64,000 bases of DNA from Trileptium ribeirensis (GCA_030248225.1 JASANE010009867.1:1-64000), one strand, 5' to 3'; positions 34,817-47,840 are shown, counted from the first letter of the stretch. The notes: generated from the sequence alone by a model not told the origin. Numbers and translations: made by a program.

Positions 34817-37199
34817 GGTCTTGGAAACAATATACTAGTGTGAAACAAGTATATAATCGGTGTAACATGTCTAACAGTGCATTAAGGTATTTGTATACAC
34901 CTACAATATAGCTTACGTTTTCAAGTGTGTAATCGTTTGAACCGGGCACAACTTGTGACATACTATAAACTGTATCATAGTTTGATATATAATGTGCTAT
35001 GTTACAGTATTTTGTTGCATAGAGACCCAAGTTCAAGTGATCGGTCCTATAACAGAACAAGTTTTCGGTAGCGGATGAAATTTAAGTTGTTGATAGTAAA
35101 GCTCATATGTATATATATTTTCAGTAGCAAATGTTTTGCAGCCGCGGCTGCATTCGATACCTTTAGCTTTTATACGCATTAAACTTTATGGTATTTTCAA
35201 AACATTATGTCTTTGCTCATGTTAAACTTTATAATTAGTGTGTAGTCGTTTACTTGTATATCATTATTGACCTTTTGTTTATAGTTCGTGTATGATCATG
35301 AACAGTGGATGTGGTTGTAAAATGATTGTAAACCCTTCCGAAACTCGATGATGTTTTATTGCACCACCTAATTTTGAACATTGAAATTTGTATGCGTGGC
35401 GCATGCAGTAGGCATCGCAAAAACATGCAATCCTGAATCAATGCACAATATTTTACTCCTTCGCCGAGGAAAGTCAGTGACCCCCACAAACGTGATGCAA
35501 ATATGACCGTAGTTTGGGAGGTTATATAAGGTACTATACACGTATTTCACATTGTAAGCAATAGTTTCAGTCTTAGTGTTATTTGGTGTGCAGAGTTAAA
35601 TGGTTTGACGATGATGGTTTCAAGATAAAAATACTATTATCATTTGAGCATCACGTATTAGTGCCGAAAAGTATTCAGTTTAAAAATTTGGATTCATATT
35701 CCTTTGACCTCCAAATCAATCAGAATCAAATACCACCGATGAAACCCGCAGTCTACAAGGCTAACGGGTCATTGCGTAATATATCACCATATCAATCACA
35801 ACCAATCATTAGCCATCATAGTTATAAGATGACTATCACCTACCTCCTAAGTCTTCGCCGTGCAACTCTCTTAGCACTTTTTGCTTCATCTGTTGTCCAA
35901 CGACAACAGGAATTTTAGGTTTCCGATGAAACAAGATATATCTTTCTCGATCTCTAGTAGTGTTAACGTCGAACGATTAGCATTTTTTGCAAAAATCGCG
36001 TTTGACTGATTTAGCAGAGGCATTAACAGGATAATTGTTCTTAATATGTTCAAAAATTTGGGTAGCTTCTAAGTAACCCATAATAGCTAATGCATGTGAA
36101 ATACTAACCGTTTAAATGAACATGGCAGGGAAAATACGGCACGACATAAGTCCGTTTTTTAGACCACTCTCTCCACTTTTGAAGAACCTGCGACGCGTCT
36201 ACTGTAATGTATATATACCTAATAAATAATATATATAATATAATAAATAATATTGCATAATAGTAGTTAGTTTATCTATGTGGCGTGGCAGTTTTATAAC
36301 ATTAACATGTGTAAAATACTCAGTCGTGACTAACCCACCAAACGCTGTCAATATGAAAAAAGGCGCATATTGCGAAGCTTTATGGTATCAAGCTTGGTTT
36401 GTCACGGCTGTATGTTCGCACGTACTCTGTTACTGGGAAGCTTTGCACTGTTGCTTAATGAATAAAGCAACATATCCGAGATACATAGTTTAATGGTGGC
36501 GTATATGTACTGCTTGTTTCGAATTCTGCTACCGGCTAGAACTTGTCAAACATTGCACAACTTATAAACTAATTCGCATTAATATAAACGTCATTAGTAC
36601 AATATTTTACACATCATGGCAATTTATAGTTTCTGTGTGTATCTAAATGTGTTATTTTTATATTGGACATTTTCTTAACGTATTTTTATTAAACTGTTTT
36701 GTCTGTAAAGTTTATCGAAAGCGTATTATGAAATCAGAATTTTTTAAGCAAATTTTCACGATCAAGAGAGCGATGGCTTAGCACGTTAGCCTGGACCATA
36801 TGTCAAACATCACTTTCAAGTGTTAATTTAGCTATGTTTACACCAAGTATAGTAAACCTATTTTACCACTGTGACAGATTTTTTACTTATCGGCAGTTTG
36901 CATGGCCAACACAGTGTAAGGTCATGAGTAGTGGATCTCGATTATACATAACACACTAAAAGCCTTAATCAGAGTTTATCTTGTATGTAAGACTTACGCT
37001 AATGTTGAAGCTGGCGGGGTACCGCCTCTGAAGCCCATAGCCTAAGCTGCTGTTTTTCTTTGCGTGACGTGCGACCGCTAAAGACGGCATGCGCCAATAT
37101 GCTTGATTACCCTAAGGTTTCCTTGGCTTCTTGGCTATGGAGAAATGTTTCGTATAAATTTTACACTTTCCAAACAGTTTGCAATAACCGCCAACGACT
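34817..37199. other. no recognisable gene
   Basis: AT-rich. The longest frame (35583-35918, 111 codons) has no recognisable domain. 36775-36800 has a box-A-like TGGCTTAG without a box B. Confidence 0.3.
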
Positions 37200-38239
37200 A
37201 TTAATGTGGATCTAGTTGTTCCGTTTTTTGCCACCGTGGCCTCCCAATCGGGCGAACGGCGACCCTTACCTGGACTATCGTAGACGAAGTTTCCTCCAAG
37301 TCGTCAGTCATTTCGAAGACTCGCGAGTTTCGGAGGAAACATGCAATTCTGGATCTTATGGTTTAGGACGCTACGGCTTCTGCGAACAATGTTGGTTTAG
37401 CGGTCGTCCATGACAATCAAATTTTAAGTTAAGCCCGATTACTTGCTATTTACAGCGCCTGGAAAAGTTTGGTTTTACCTACGTAACGGAAACAGATCGC
37501 GATGGTGCTGTTAAACAAAGTTTGATTATAGGAGGCGAAAGGTTCATCTTACAACGGAATCGGGGTTATCCTGATGAAAATTCTTCCAGTATATCATGAG
37601 GGTCGGGAACTCTTCGACCAGAACCTCCCGGGTCTCTACACATTGACACGCAGAGTACTGATCGAATTTGATCCCTCTATGACTACCAGGCAACTTCCCA
37701 GCGGAACCTCGACCTTTTGGCCGCAAGGACAAGTTCAGTACAACGATATGGTACCATGGCAAGATTTTCCGTTGCTACGCTTGTAATAATCCGGGGCATG
37801 CGGCAACGTTGTAAAATCGGCCGCCTTTGAGTGCCGGACAGCGTGATAGAGCCAGTGTGTTAATGGATGCACCCGCCAATAGGAAGTACGAGGGGTTTCC
37901 TGCTAAGAGGCTTACAGTTTATTACAAAGGCGCTGCTGGGACCCAGTCAAAGAATTTTGGGCGGAGTGCAAGAACAACTTTTTGATACCTACTTTAATTA
38001 AGACAAACAGCCGGACTGTCTATTGGAAGTTTTGGAATTAAATATTTGATGGATGAAGAAGAACAATAATAGCCTTCTTTTCTCCGCACCCGAAAAACGC
38101 TTGTTTTTCGAATTCTTGCTTGCCTCTCAGTATGCCTGGCTAACCGCTTGGCAATCAAGCGACGCGCTCGGGGGATCTTCGTTTTGAATTACAGGAATGG
38201 TACGAACAATAGGCTAATAACCTGCTTATGTTGGGGAAC

Positions 38240-38440
38240 TACTGTAAATCTTTGCAACATCCAAACCTCAAAGAGTGCCTCCTGGAGAAAGGACGTCCAG
38301 GTTTGATCGAAACGAACACAGTGAACACATTTTGGGGCCTAAGAATGGGCTACCATAACCGTACATAAATGGCGGAAAAAACTTTGTAGGCGTAAATCGT
38401 TGTGGCGACCTCCTTTGCCTCTTAAGAAGAGTCCTGGCTG
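38240..38440 (+). pseudogene. NADAR-domain relic in LINE ORF1
   Basis: The frame reads KSLQHPNLKECLLEKGRPGL, then IETNTVNTFWG. This is the NADAR core: a KF-Q-P-LK-LL-TG-like helix followed by the FWG hallmark. The continuation NGGKNFVG at ~38370 corresponds to the conserved N-x-x-G segment. It lies between the CCHC knuckle and the endonuclease, so this LINE lineage carried NADAR as part of ORF1. Frameshifts and stops show that it is dead. It is more like bacterial-type NADAR than ORFs A and B are. Confidence 0.7.
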
Positions 38441-39011
38441 AAGAATACTGAAGGAATAAACGGAAAATAGACGAATGTCTGCTTTTGCTATCTAAAGTCG
38501 CTGCTGTTGGTAGAGATGTCAAGTAAGATTTTGTTTTTTTTTTGTAATATATCGTAACCTTTAACCTTGCCCGTCGCCACTATAAATTCTAGGGGGTAGT
38601 CAAGCAGCATCAAGTTTTAATACTGTATGATACCATCAAAGAGCTAAACATTGTAGGTGTCCATGAAACGTATTTCAAGGACCCAGTTGTCGTTGAATTA
38701 TTCGATAAACTTGGTTAAAGAACTTCAATATTTTTCACTCGTTTCCTCAAGATGGCGATAGTTTTGCGGGCGTAGCAACACTGGTACGCAAGAAGACTAT
38801 AGTCACGTGACCAGCAATATAGAAATAGTGCATGGTAGGGCAGTGTTGAAATGCAATTAGGAAACAGAATTAACGTAGTGTTGAATAACATGTACGGCCG
38901 ATCGAACTGTACAGGTAGAACCACTGTCTACAGACAACTGCTACGGTTTTTAGAATGTTCTTTCGGCTTTATGCGTTTTGAAGTGATGGCACTTTTCTGG
39001 GATTTCAGGTT

Positions 39012-39773
39012 CGGGATATTTTCTTTTAGCACTCCCCTAGCCCAAATTTGTTCAAGTTTGAAAATACAGTGCTGATATTGGTATCAATTCATTCAGCTCG
39101 ATGAAATTTTTTGAGGTTCCAATGGTCCCCCAGGGAACCCAAAAATTTTTTTCTTCGAAGTATGGGCATGTTGGGCACTGTTTGACTCGGATGGATGAGA
39201 CAGATCTACTGGTGTGTATTTTATTGAAATCTACGCCACCTTTAGAAAGTTAAGAAGGGCCCAAGTAAGCTTGAGGGGCTACGTTATAACCTTAGAAAAA
39301 GAACAGTTTAGAGCGGGGGGTTCGGGGGCGGTAGCCCCCCGACTTAGGCTTTGGCTTAGTGTATGTCTTATATAAGGACCTTAGCTAAGGCTAAGACTAA
39401 GGCTTATGCTTAGTATATCGAGAACGGCATGGCCTGCATTTTGTTTCCACCCTTCAATGTTAGTTGGGCCCTCATAGCTTTCTAACGGTGGTGTAGATTT
39501 CAATAAAATACACACCATTAGATTTTTCTCACCAAACTGAGTCGAACGGTACCCAAAATGACCAAATTCCACAGAAAAAAATTTTTGGGTTCCCGAGGAG
39601 GACCCATTGGGACCTCAAAAAATCGAAAAAAATTTTTTTTAGGGATGTGGGTAAAATGAGCATTTTCTGAACCGCCTCATCGAGCTGCATCGATAGATAC
39701 CAAAATCAGCTCTGTATCTTCAAAATTGACCAAATTCGGGCTGGTAGAATGGGGCTAAAAGAAAAGACCACAG
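39012..39773. mobile_element. foldback element, copy 2, nested in LINE
   Basis: Same family as 9451-10226. Arms ~39012-39260 (with an internal deletion after AGCTCGATGA) and ~39450-39773; core 39280-39440 in reverse orientation relative to copy 1. The core hairpin is TCGGGGGC-GGTA-GCCCCCCGA. LINE endonuclease sequence flanks both sides, so it inserted after the LINE. Confidence 0.78.
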
Positions 39774-40384
39774 CTTCGTAGGGCGTCTGTGTCTTATAGG
39801 AGTTGCCTCTCTGCGTGACCCCAAACTTGATGATTTTGATAGAATGAAATCTTTTATCAGTGTCATGGATGTTTTTTGCTCATGGAAGCACACGGACGTC
39901 CTTTTTACTTACACTTCTGCCACCTTCGACAGTCAGTCGAGACTCGTCTGCGGTTCTGAAAAAGTTCAGTCAGCAATTTTTCGTTAAGGGTCTGTACCAC
40001 GAGCGAGTATAAGGTTTTCGTCGGACGCTTCAAAACTTAGGCGCTAGTTGTGAAAAGTTTCGGGTTTAATCTTCCACAATATGTAACCAAGTTTGGATGG
40101 AATCCCTGTCGAATTTTATTGTGCTTTCAAAAGACAGCTAGTACCTTTTTAACACGAATGTATAATGCAGGTTCTGTACATGGAGCTCTACCCTCCACGT
40201 TTCTTTATGGTGTCATTATCCTAATTTTCAAAAAGAACGACAGACAGTAGGTAAAAAACTGGCCTCTTATTATTCTGCTGGAATAAACTATAAAATTTAC
40301 GCCTTGATTCTATCGAGAAAGCGGAAAAGGTAATGCCTATTGTCATTCATGTGAACCAAAATTGTATCCAGTTACTTCGTTAGC

Positions 40385-41551
40385 GGTAAGGCCAACCAAG
40401 CGTTTATACTGCTTTATTTTTAGAGCTTCCTTTGTGGTATGCCTTAACGTGTCTATGTTATCTGCTTTGTCGCCGAAAGAGGCGAAGGGATTTGAGAGTT
40501 TGACCTCAAAGTTACTGCGGACATCTTTATCGGATAGTCGCTCTGTTCCAATTCATGACTGCGTCCGACTGGATCTTCCGTATGTGGATAGACGTACTGA
40601 GCCCTTAAGCGATAGCAGACCGTGATCTGATTCAATTGATATACCCCAGTACGACGGGCATGCCTTGGTTGATAACCGCCATCGTTGCGTGAGGCAGATG
40701 AATTCGATTTCTTTTCGTGTTGTACCGTCAATAGATGTCCAAGTTTGAGGTATGGCAGCTTATGGAGCGTTGCGGTATTAGAGGCAAAGAGTCGATGGGC
40801 TAACAGGCATGAAACGAAACGATTCCCGTTGTCATTTTGATATGATCGGATCCTGTGTGCTCCGCGACCTAGTCTATATAGTACTAACCGTGACGTCGAA
40901 GTCTCCGCCTACTAGCAGGAAATCGCATTGTTTTGTATGACTGACACATTGAGATAGTTCTTCATAGAATAGTCCTTCGCTACACTCTCCACAGAATTTT
41001 TTGGGGCATAGCAGACAATGTTTGTTGTTGCAACCGGAATCGTGTCAAGTACAATTCTTGCAATGCGGTCATTAACTGGGTGCCACTTGCTGACACTCTT
41101 TTGACCGGTGGTCTGGGATCTGGTACTTAGTACCATTTGTACAAAGGATGTCCAGGTTCGGCCCACAACTAACCGCGGTTGGTGTGTTAATGTTCATACA
41201 ACCCGATTACGGAAGTGGTAATTCGCTGAGGCAAGCAATGCTTATATTTCTTTCACAGAGAGTCTTCGCTAATAAATCACGTCTTCCATTTTCAACGAGA
41301 GTTCGCACATTGAACGATGCAACAGTGGAGATTTTTCCACTGGGGAACTTCTTAGCGCCTTGCTCCGGGCCACCGCGTCGCTTCCAGGGAGTGCCGTAGT
41401 GTTTTATGGATTGCACAGGCGAGCAAAATTCATGGAAAAGTTTCTCACTGGGATATAACTGCGTTGGTGGGGGGCGTGCACATAGAAGATTGGTTAGTGG
41501 AAAGGTAGAATCAAGCGTAACTGAAATGGTAGAAATAGCAGCAAATATCAA
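40385..41551 (-). pseudogene. RTE-type LINE endonuclease relic
   Basis: Minus-strand reading, with several frame changes: FNVRTLVENGRRDLLAKTL near 41300, a segment with MVLSTRSQ and WHPVNDRI near 41080-41130, CYAPKNSVESVAKDY, GGDFDV, TWTSIDGTTRKEIEFICLTQ near 40720, ESDHGLL near 40640, and VRSNFEVKLSNPF near 40510. These follow the order of RTE-clade endonucleases (also annotated as craniofacial-development-protein-2-like). The RT part is absent. Confidence 0.8.
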
Positions 41552-42233
41552 AGCACTCAGGGCTGTCAGAAGCCCACATATGACGAAAAATCGATCGAGC
41601 TACACACTTGGCAATTGGACCTTCCTCAAGAAAGGCTACTCGTAAAGCTGGCAAGTTGGCAAAAAGATGGATGGTACGTTGTCAAATTGTGGAAGGTTGG
41701 GCAAGGCGAAGTACAGTTTATCGAAGAATGAGAAGAAATTAAAGAATTATATCGATTCCACTAACAAAAAACTACCAATGCAGTACTGTTTGCTTCAACC
41801 CTGCTACGGAGACAACCAGACTAAGCATCGCAACTGATTTGGGCATATCAGATAGCAACAATGCCAAGTTTCGTAACATAAAAAAGGAGCGTCACGAAGG
41901 GGTAAGAAATATGACACTTTAGGGAAGAAGAAATATGGCAAGGACGAAACATGACATCTTAGGGTGCAAGAAACGTGGGTGATAAAGACATATGGCTGGA
42001 CACCGGACCTATACATTGGAATGGAACATAACACATTACAAGCGTTTTAACACTGCAGTTAAGCACCTGGACCTGTGACAACTGCAGTTACCCGCGAGTT
42101 CAACATGGAGGCCCGTACCCGGCTCGGCACGTGGATAGTCGTACCCGCGCACAGCTCTGTGCTAGATACGGTAAAAGCATTTGTATTCAAGCGGCACGGG
42201 GGAAAGTAAAAGACAAGTGCTACTGGCTTACAA
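41552..42233. other. no recognisable gene
   Basis: Probably older element debris. Repeats of AGAAATATG-CA/GAAACATGACA-CTTAGGG lie at ~41905-41975. Confidence 0.3.
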
Positions 42234-42500
42234 CGTAAAAATCACTCTTTAAATTATAATTTTTCTTAAACAAAATTAGGACTATGGCTCAATTGATATT
42301 TGTGATTTATAAATTTCAATACTTTTCGTCTTTCTGATTATAAGAGGATGAAATACAAAGACCTACGGCTTTGATATAGGGTTAAAATGGCAGTTCGTTG
42401 CCGCTAATGCGTTGTCGGTGCATAACTTAAAGGGCCGAAGTTGGAACTTTGCAATAGTCACTGACCGCAGATTAGTTGCACTCGCTCCGTTTCCCGTCGC
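42234..42500 (+). repeat. dispersed ~270-bp repeat, copy 1
   Basis: ACGTAAAAATCACTCTT-AAATTATAATTTTTCTTAAA and GTGATTTATAAATTTCAATACTTT recur inverted at 46950-47236. Weaker similarity continues through GTTGTCGGTGCATAA and CGTTTCCCGTCGCTGTGCG. Confidence 0.6.
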
Positions 42501-45390
42501 TGTGCGAGTAACAACAATATAGTATTGCTGTTCGATTTCCATTTGTGGCTTGTCAATGCAGTTTTGATTTTGATACTATAGTCAGAGTATGTTTGTAGTT
42601 CGTAATACCATTTTCGTTATGTCATACGTTACGCTTATGATGCTGTAATATATGTAAATCCCTTAACCCCGTGGACTCCGAAGGCGTACGGAAGATTTTG
42701 TGTGACAACAATTTGAAAGAATTTTAGTAAAAACTGCTGGAGATTGGGAAAAATTAGGTATGAATTTCGAAGAATTAATCTCCCTCAGTATGAACCATAT
42801 AGCCTTGTCTGGGAGTTGATGGATTTTTAATACCTGTGAGACTATCCCCAAGTTACTTTAATATCCCGAGACGAAACTAAAATAATTTCGCATCGCATGC
42901 TATTCAGGGGCTGTTGGCTATGTGTAATCCACTTTGGCCATCGCACGAACGAGTTTAACAAGATTCCCCATACGACCATATAAGTGAATTTTCGCCCGGT
43001 GACATTTTGAGTCATATATATGAGTGGCGTATAAAAGATTTGTACTATAATGTACCAGAGTGCATGTTTAGAGCTATGTCGTATATACGAGATACTCGAT
43101 GGTACCGTTGTGTTCTCCACATTTTTCAAAAATCAATTCCTCTGGAAAATTATGTGTTGCTGCAATATTTGAAGTATATATACATATACATAAACTTATA
43201 CGGCTCAAAGGTTTGCGTGTACAAAAATTGTTGCGCCCGCGAGAATCCGCCCAAATCCGAAGCTTGTCCGCTGCCACAACGCCCGTACCTGCGTGCTCAG
43301 AAAATGTTTTTCAGGCTCGCAACTTGTAATAGTATATTATCCGGCATAGGAGGTATATACATTTATAAAAGCAATTTAATGTAATTAGCCTCAAATTTTT
43401 GGTTCTTTGGGAGCGACTGTTTGTGATGTTTACATTAGATCGCCATCTTATGACCCGGTGATCCGATCACGGTAATGACCTAGTAGCAAGGCAATTTTGA
43501 GTCACCTCAATTTGTAAAAGACACGCTGTTTCAAAATAGTTGGATATTTGAATGGCAAACCACTATTATACACGGATTACCATTGCGTTTTCAGCAAGGC
43601 CTTAGCCAGAAACTATACTGCCCTGGACAAAAGTACGTCTATAAGTGTTCAAGTTAAACGTATGCGAGTTGGCTGCGTCTTGGAAATAGTTTTGTCATGT
43701 GAAGCCGCTTGTGCGCGATCCTGAACAATGCTACACGCCAACTCTGTGGTGCAGCTGAGTTTAGTGCTTACCGAATTTCGAAGGGCTGATACCAGGCCGG
43801 ACAGCGGGACAAAATTCTGACCTCTGTCTAACATAGACTACGGACGGTAATGTGCTGAAATATTTTGGTCTAGTCATGCGTGCTCTTTCGGAATGAAGGC
43901 CGGCCCGGACTACTCCTTTCAAGTATTAGGCCCTTCCCTTTTGTAATCAAGCCAGGGCCCCCCAATTACAGGATCGACCGGGTGTTCTAAATTTCTAACC
44001 TATAGGTTAGACAGACACACAGGTATGTACTTATAAATACGCGTCCATAACCAGTCACATATCTAGGCTCACACATATATGCGAGTGTGCGGATATTACT
44101 TCCTGTTACTGAACTACTGAACTTCATTTTATATATGTAAATTTGGTGATATGACATTGGTTATAATTGAAGTGGTTCGAGTTTCGCGAACCAGGTTTCA
44201 ACAGCTAATCAAAATCTGCTAATCTACTTTGTGAGATTTATCAGCCACGTGATTCGAAAACAACAGTACGTATACACGAGCTTTGATAGGAGATTTTGCT
44301 TACATGTCAGTCGTCAAGGTAATAAGTCAGTCAAATGTATGTGTTGGCAGGCGTTACTTTGATTCTTGGGTTCGGCGGCTTAGGCAAATGTCGCAGAATC
44401 CATTATTTCTAAGATGACTGCCGACAAAAGTGTTCACCAAACGGAAATGTGCCGTTCTTTGTGAACGATTGTGTAAGTGCTTCGCTCGATATGTGAGTAA
44501 TAATTATCAAGTCATTAGCGTTGTCGTTTATACGGAAACACAAACGGATATGTTTATAAATTATTTTCTTCTATTACTGAGCATTGTTAGACGCGATTGC
44601 ACGGCAGAAGCCAGCAGTTAGAGCATGCCAAAAAAATTATATTCTTTTACATCTAATTATGTATGTTAATTGTGCATATTGCGGTCTAAGTATCTGGTCG
44701 GAATACAGTGTTGAAAGTTCTTGGGGTCTGACTGAAGCTGTGTTTTTACAGCCATGTACAGCGAGATCAGATGTTTTTTTGATTTAGCACCTTTTCTTTT
44801 ACTGCCGCAGATCTTACGTAACATTTTGGTCAATGCCGGGTGCCGGGTATAATTCTTGTATCAACAGACCGATAGCTCGAGCATAGTGATAGGTCAGAAG
44901 AAGTCGTTTAGGGTCTTTTCGATAGGCCTGCACCAGCCTGAAAGTGGTCATTTGTGAATATACAGGCGGCGATTTGGAAGATGGTACCGAAGGTTTAGAA
45001 AGCGTTCATTAGGGTTGTACATATTTATGATTGAATTTTCCTATTATTTTTACAGCTTGTTTACTATTTGCCAAAAAAATTTTGTGGGCAAATATATAAT
45101 TTTATATATCTTTTGTAAGCAACTTAATTTGTACCAAATTCAGCTAGCTCCGTTGACAGTGGGGCTCAAAAATTTTTGCCAAATTATTGCCCATAACTGG
45201 TTTCATATAAGCAGTCATAATTCATTCATTTATGAGCAGATCAACCTGATTGCAGCGCATTCGACTCAACTCTAGAACAATATATAAAATTTGTATATAT
45301 CAAGATACAACTTTTTTGTGGATTTTGCTGTCAGGGGAAACCGTGGTAATGAAAAATTTGAACAACATTTTTATTATAAGCATGACCTTA
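42501..45390. other. no recognisable gene
   Basis: AT-rich filler. An 18-bp perfect palindrome TCTAACCTATAGGTTAGA lies at 43994-44011. Open frames up to 125 codons look random. Confidence 0.3.
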
Positions 45391-45504
45391 ATGGACAGTT
45401 TCGAAATTTCCGCGGCGAGTTGAATCGAATGCCACCAAAATCTTTGCTCTATCTTCAAAATGGACGATTTTTAGTTCGGGAAGAGGCTAATCGAAAAGGC
45501 ATTT
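45391..45504. repeat. decayed arm of the foldback element
   Basis: GCGAGTTGAATCGAATGCCACC, TATCTTCAAAATGGACGA and CTAATCGAAAAGGC match the outer arm at 10130-10226. Confidence 0.55.
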
Positions 45505-45857
45505 GTTTTTCAAAACAGCCGGCCGACTATGTAATATATTTTGTTCAAATGTAATGCTTTAAAGTCGTTGTATATGTTGTTTATTTTGTTCTATGCATTT
45601 TGGCCTAGTTTACTGCTGAGTATATTGTTTTGTAGGCTCGTTTTCGTGGAAAAATTTGCATTCCTCGAGCTATGCTTCTGAATCAACTGAGTGTATTGTT
45701 TCGCATTTAGACCAATGTATGGATCCATGAATTGTTTGATAAATGTAAAATACACGTTAGAGCTCGGTCTCTTAAGCTAATCGAAGGGTGGACCAGTTTT
45801 TTTAACCGAACTGACAACCTGAACAGGTTACTTTATTGTAGTAGCGGTTTCTCACAA

Positions 45858-46220
45858 ATGATCGACCTGTCCAGACTTATGGACACGATATTGTTGTTTA
45901 GGAAAAACGTAATACATTACACAGTACGCTGTGACTCACTGTTCGTGCGAGGGAACTTTCCGAGAACAGTGATTTCATGTAGTACGAGCTACAAGCGATT
46001 TCGAAGTCATTTCTGGCGGCTACTTTGCTTCAATCCGTTAGTGGCAATTGGCAAAGTGCTTCGAAATCGTGCTGACAGCATTCGAACCGCTATATCCTTA
46101 TTCGGTTTTCTAAATGTCCGAGGTTTTTGTCTTACACATTTTTGCACCTATATGATACATCAGGGTTATGGTGGTACTATATTGTTTGTTTATGCCTTCT
46201 TCGAACGGCTTTCAAAGTAG
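45858..46220 (+). CDS. uncharacterised open frame, doubtful
   Basis: The frame is open for 162 codons from 45732; the first ATG is 45858, leaving 120 residues. It is rich in Arg, Phe and Ser with no domain, no splice context and no repeat partner. It may be a chance frame or a relic. Confidence 0.15.
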   Translation: MIDLSRLMDTILLFRKNVIHYTVRCDSLFVRGNFPRTVISCSTSYKRFRSHFWRLLCFNPLVAIGKVLRNRADSIRTAISLFGFLNVRGFCLTHFCTYMIHQGYGGTILFVYAFFERLSK

Positions 46221-46949
46221 GAGTGTTTTTGTTTCTTTTAGTAACAACTAAAAATAAGAAAATATTGAAACCTGTCCATTTATTATGTGCAGAAGCGTTT
46301 CGATCTTATCAGGGAAATTGGAACGCTTTCCCACTATAAAAGGTCGGACATGATAGTACTCAATAGGAGATTGATAAATAAGAACTATACAAACACTGAG
46401 ACATAAATACTGAAATTGGTAGCTAAAGAAGCGCTGAATGGCCACTGTTTCAGTGCTTATTTGGTGTCAAAGGGTCCTGATGGCAAATTTGGATCTTTTT
46501 TGTTAGGGTCATGGACCCATTTGACCAGTAATAGGTCATTCATTTAATTTGTTGGTTTTTCTTTTAAAATGTTCGTACTCTGAAAATTTCTGCAAAGACA
46601 TAAAAAATAGATTTAGCGGCATTATAACCCTAATAATATTTTTATTCTGCCCATATCATTACCCTAAACTCTCGTATTCCTAAATCGGTTTTGGAATAAG
46701 AATAATAAATTAAAACATATTTTACCCTGGAGAAATGTTTTTTACGTGCGGGTAATGTTGCCTTACACGCAGGTACTTTTTACTTACGAGTAATTTTGCT
46801 AGTAAAGGTACGCTATATGCCCCGTAGAAGAATATCGGAATTTCATATATCGGATAATCATGGCTCGCTGAACACGATTCCGGTACTTATTTTCATGCCG
46901 GGCCATAGATAACTCAGCGTAGCACCTTAATTAGCATCCTTGTGGTATG
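46221..46949. other. no recognisable gene
   Basis: AT-rich. 46465-46540 contains GGGTCCTGATGG and GGGTCATGGACCC words; 46740-46800 has repeated TTAC-CG-G-GTAAT words. Confidence 0.25.
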
Positions 46950-47236
46950 CACTAGTAGCGCGCAAAGCGAGGGGAAATTGAGCGAGCGTGGGTACTTTGT
47001 GCTTATTGAGCAATTTGTTGTTCCAAATTCACGTCCCTAAGTCCGCTTAAAGTCCCATGCTAGCAATTATACACCGGCAATACTTCAGTGACAACCCTAC
47101 ATTCATTTTAGTCATTATGTCATAACCGAAGAAGCCTATTTCCTCTTCCAATGACCACAAAGACAAAGTATTTTGAAATTTATAAATCACAAAATTTAAG
47201 AAAAATTATAATTTGAAGAGTGATTTTTACGTAGTA
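46950..47236 (-). repeat. dispersed ~270-bp repeat, copy 2 (inverted)
   Basis: Read on the minus strand it matches 42234-42500. The best block is ACGTAAAAATCACTCTT-AAATTATAATTTTTCTTAAA at the 47200s end. Confidence 0.6.
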
Positions 47237-47239
47237 GGG

Positions 47240-47410
47240 CCTCTAAGACTTGCATTATTTGATGCATATGCTTAAAATACAAAAAATGCTTAAAAGCAAA
47301 GTTGTAGATCTCGGTGAGTAATGATGGAGGTCTATGTTGTTCTCTGCGAAAACTGTCTCGAGATATAGGTCGCGAAAGATAGATACCCGGATGGCCAAAT
47401 TTCAAAACAT
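47240..47410. repeat. fragment of the 20.6-21.0 kb dispersed repeat
   Basis: GCAAAGTTGTAGATCTCGGTGAG and GATATAGGTCGCGAAAGATAG match the words at 20975-21050. Confidence 0.5.
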
Positions 47411-47639
47411 GACCCTTGGCCCATTTTGACACAGAAGACGTGGTCGGCTGATCAAACGAAAGCGTCTAACGAAATAGACTGAATTTGTGACCACATAGAA
47501 AAATTGTGAAGATCCATACATCCGATGATGAGTTATGAATTCCACAGATGGACAAAAGAATTTTTACGATTTTTGCCGCTCGCAAAACTATAGGTGGAAA
47601 GTTGCATACAGCCTCAATTTTATTTGTCCAATATTGATT

Positions 47640-47692
47640 AAGCTGTGTCACGCACGCAGCCGAGATTTGATTCCGGGTGTGAGCGGTTTTTT
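47640..47692 (+). repeat. SINE-like tRNA 3' half
   Basis: GCTGTGTCACGCACGCAG, then GATTTGATTCCGG (box-B-like) and GTGTGAGCGGTTTTTTT. Box A is not recognisable. Confidence 0.3.
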
Positions 47693-47840
47693 TCGTTTTC
47701 ACTTGTTTCTGAATTGCCTATTTATATTTTTCTTTTTCTTTTTTGACCTTTTCAGTGCAATGGCAGTGCTTGCACGCTCAAACTCAATTCGTCTGGAGGT
47801 ATGTCCCCCTAACCTCAGTGGTGCGAAAAGTGGGGGAGAA

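Larger units (their letters stand above)
37200..40390 (+). mobile_element. decayed Tx1/L1-type LINE with CCHC and NADAR in ORF1
   Basis: Domain order is readable across many frameshifts. ORF1 has a CCHC knuckle (CYACNNPGHAAT, 37773-37808, last Cys shifted one base) and a NADAR domain (~38240-38440). ORF2 has endonuclease: TIKELNIVGVHETYF at ~38627-38672, DGDSFAGVATLVRKK at ~38753-38800, and YTSATFDSQSRL at ~39920-39950. RT begins with LYGVIILIFKKNDR at ~40206-40246. It is split by a foldback element (39012-39773) and cut off near 40390 by an RTE relic in the opposite direction. Confidence 0.8.

Noticed and set aside
36775..36800. tRNA gene at TGGCTTAG
   Set aside because: Only a box-A-like word; no box B or cloverleaf follows.
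43994..44011. 18-bp perfect palindrome as an operator
   Set aside because: No gene beside it, and an isolated AT-rich palindrome is expected by chance at this scale.
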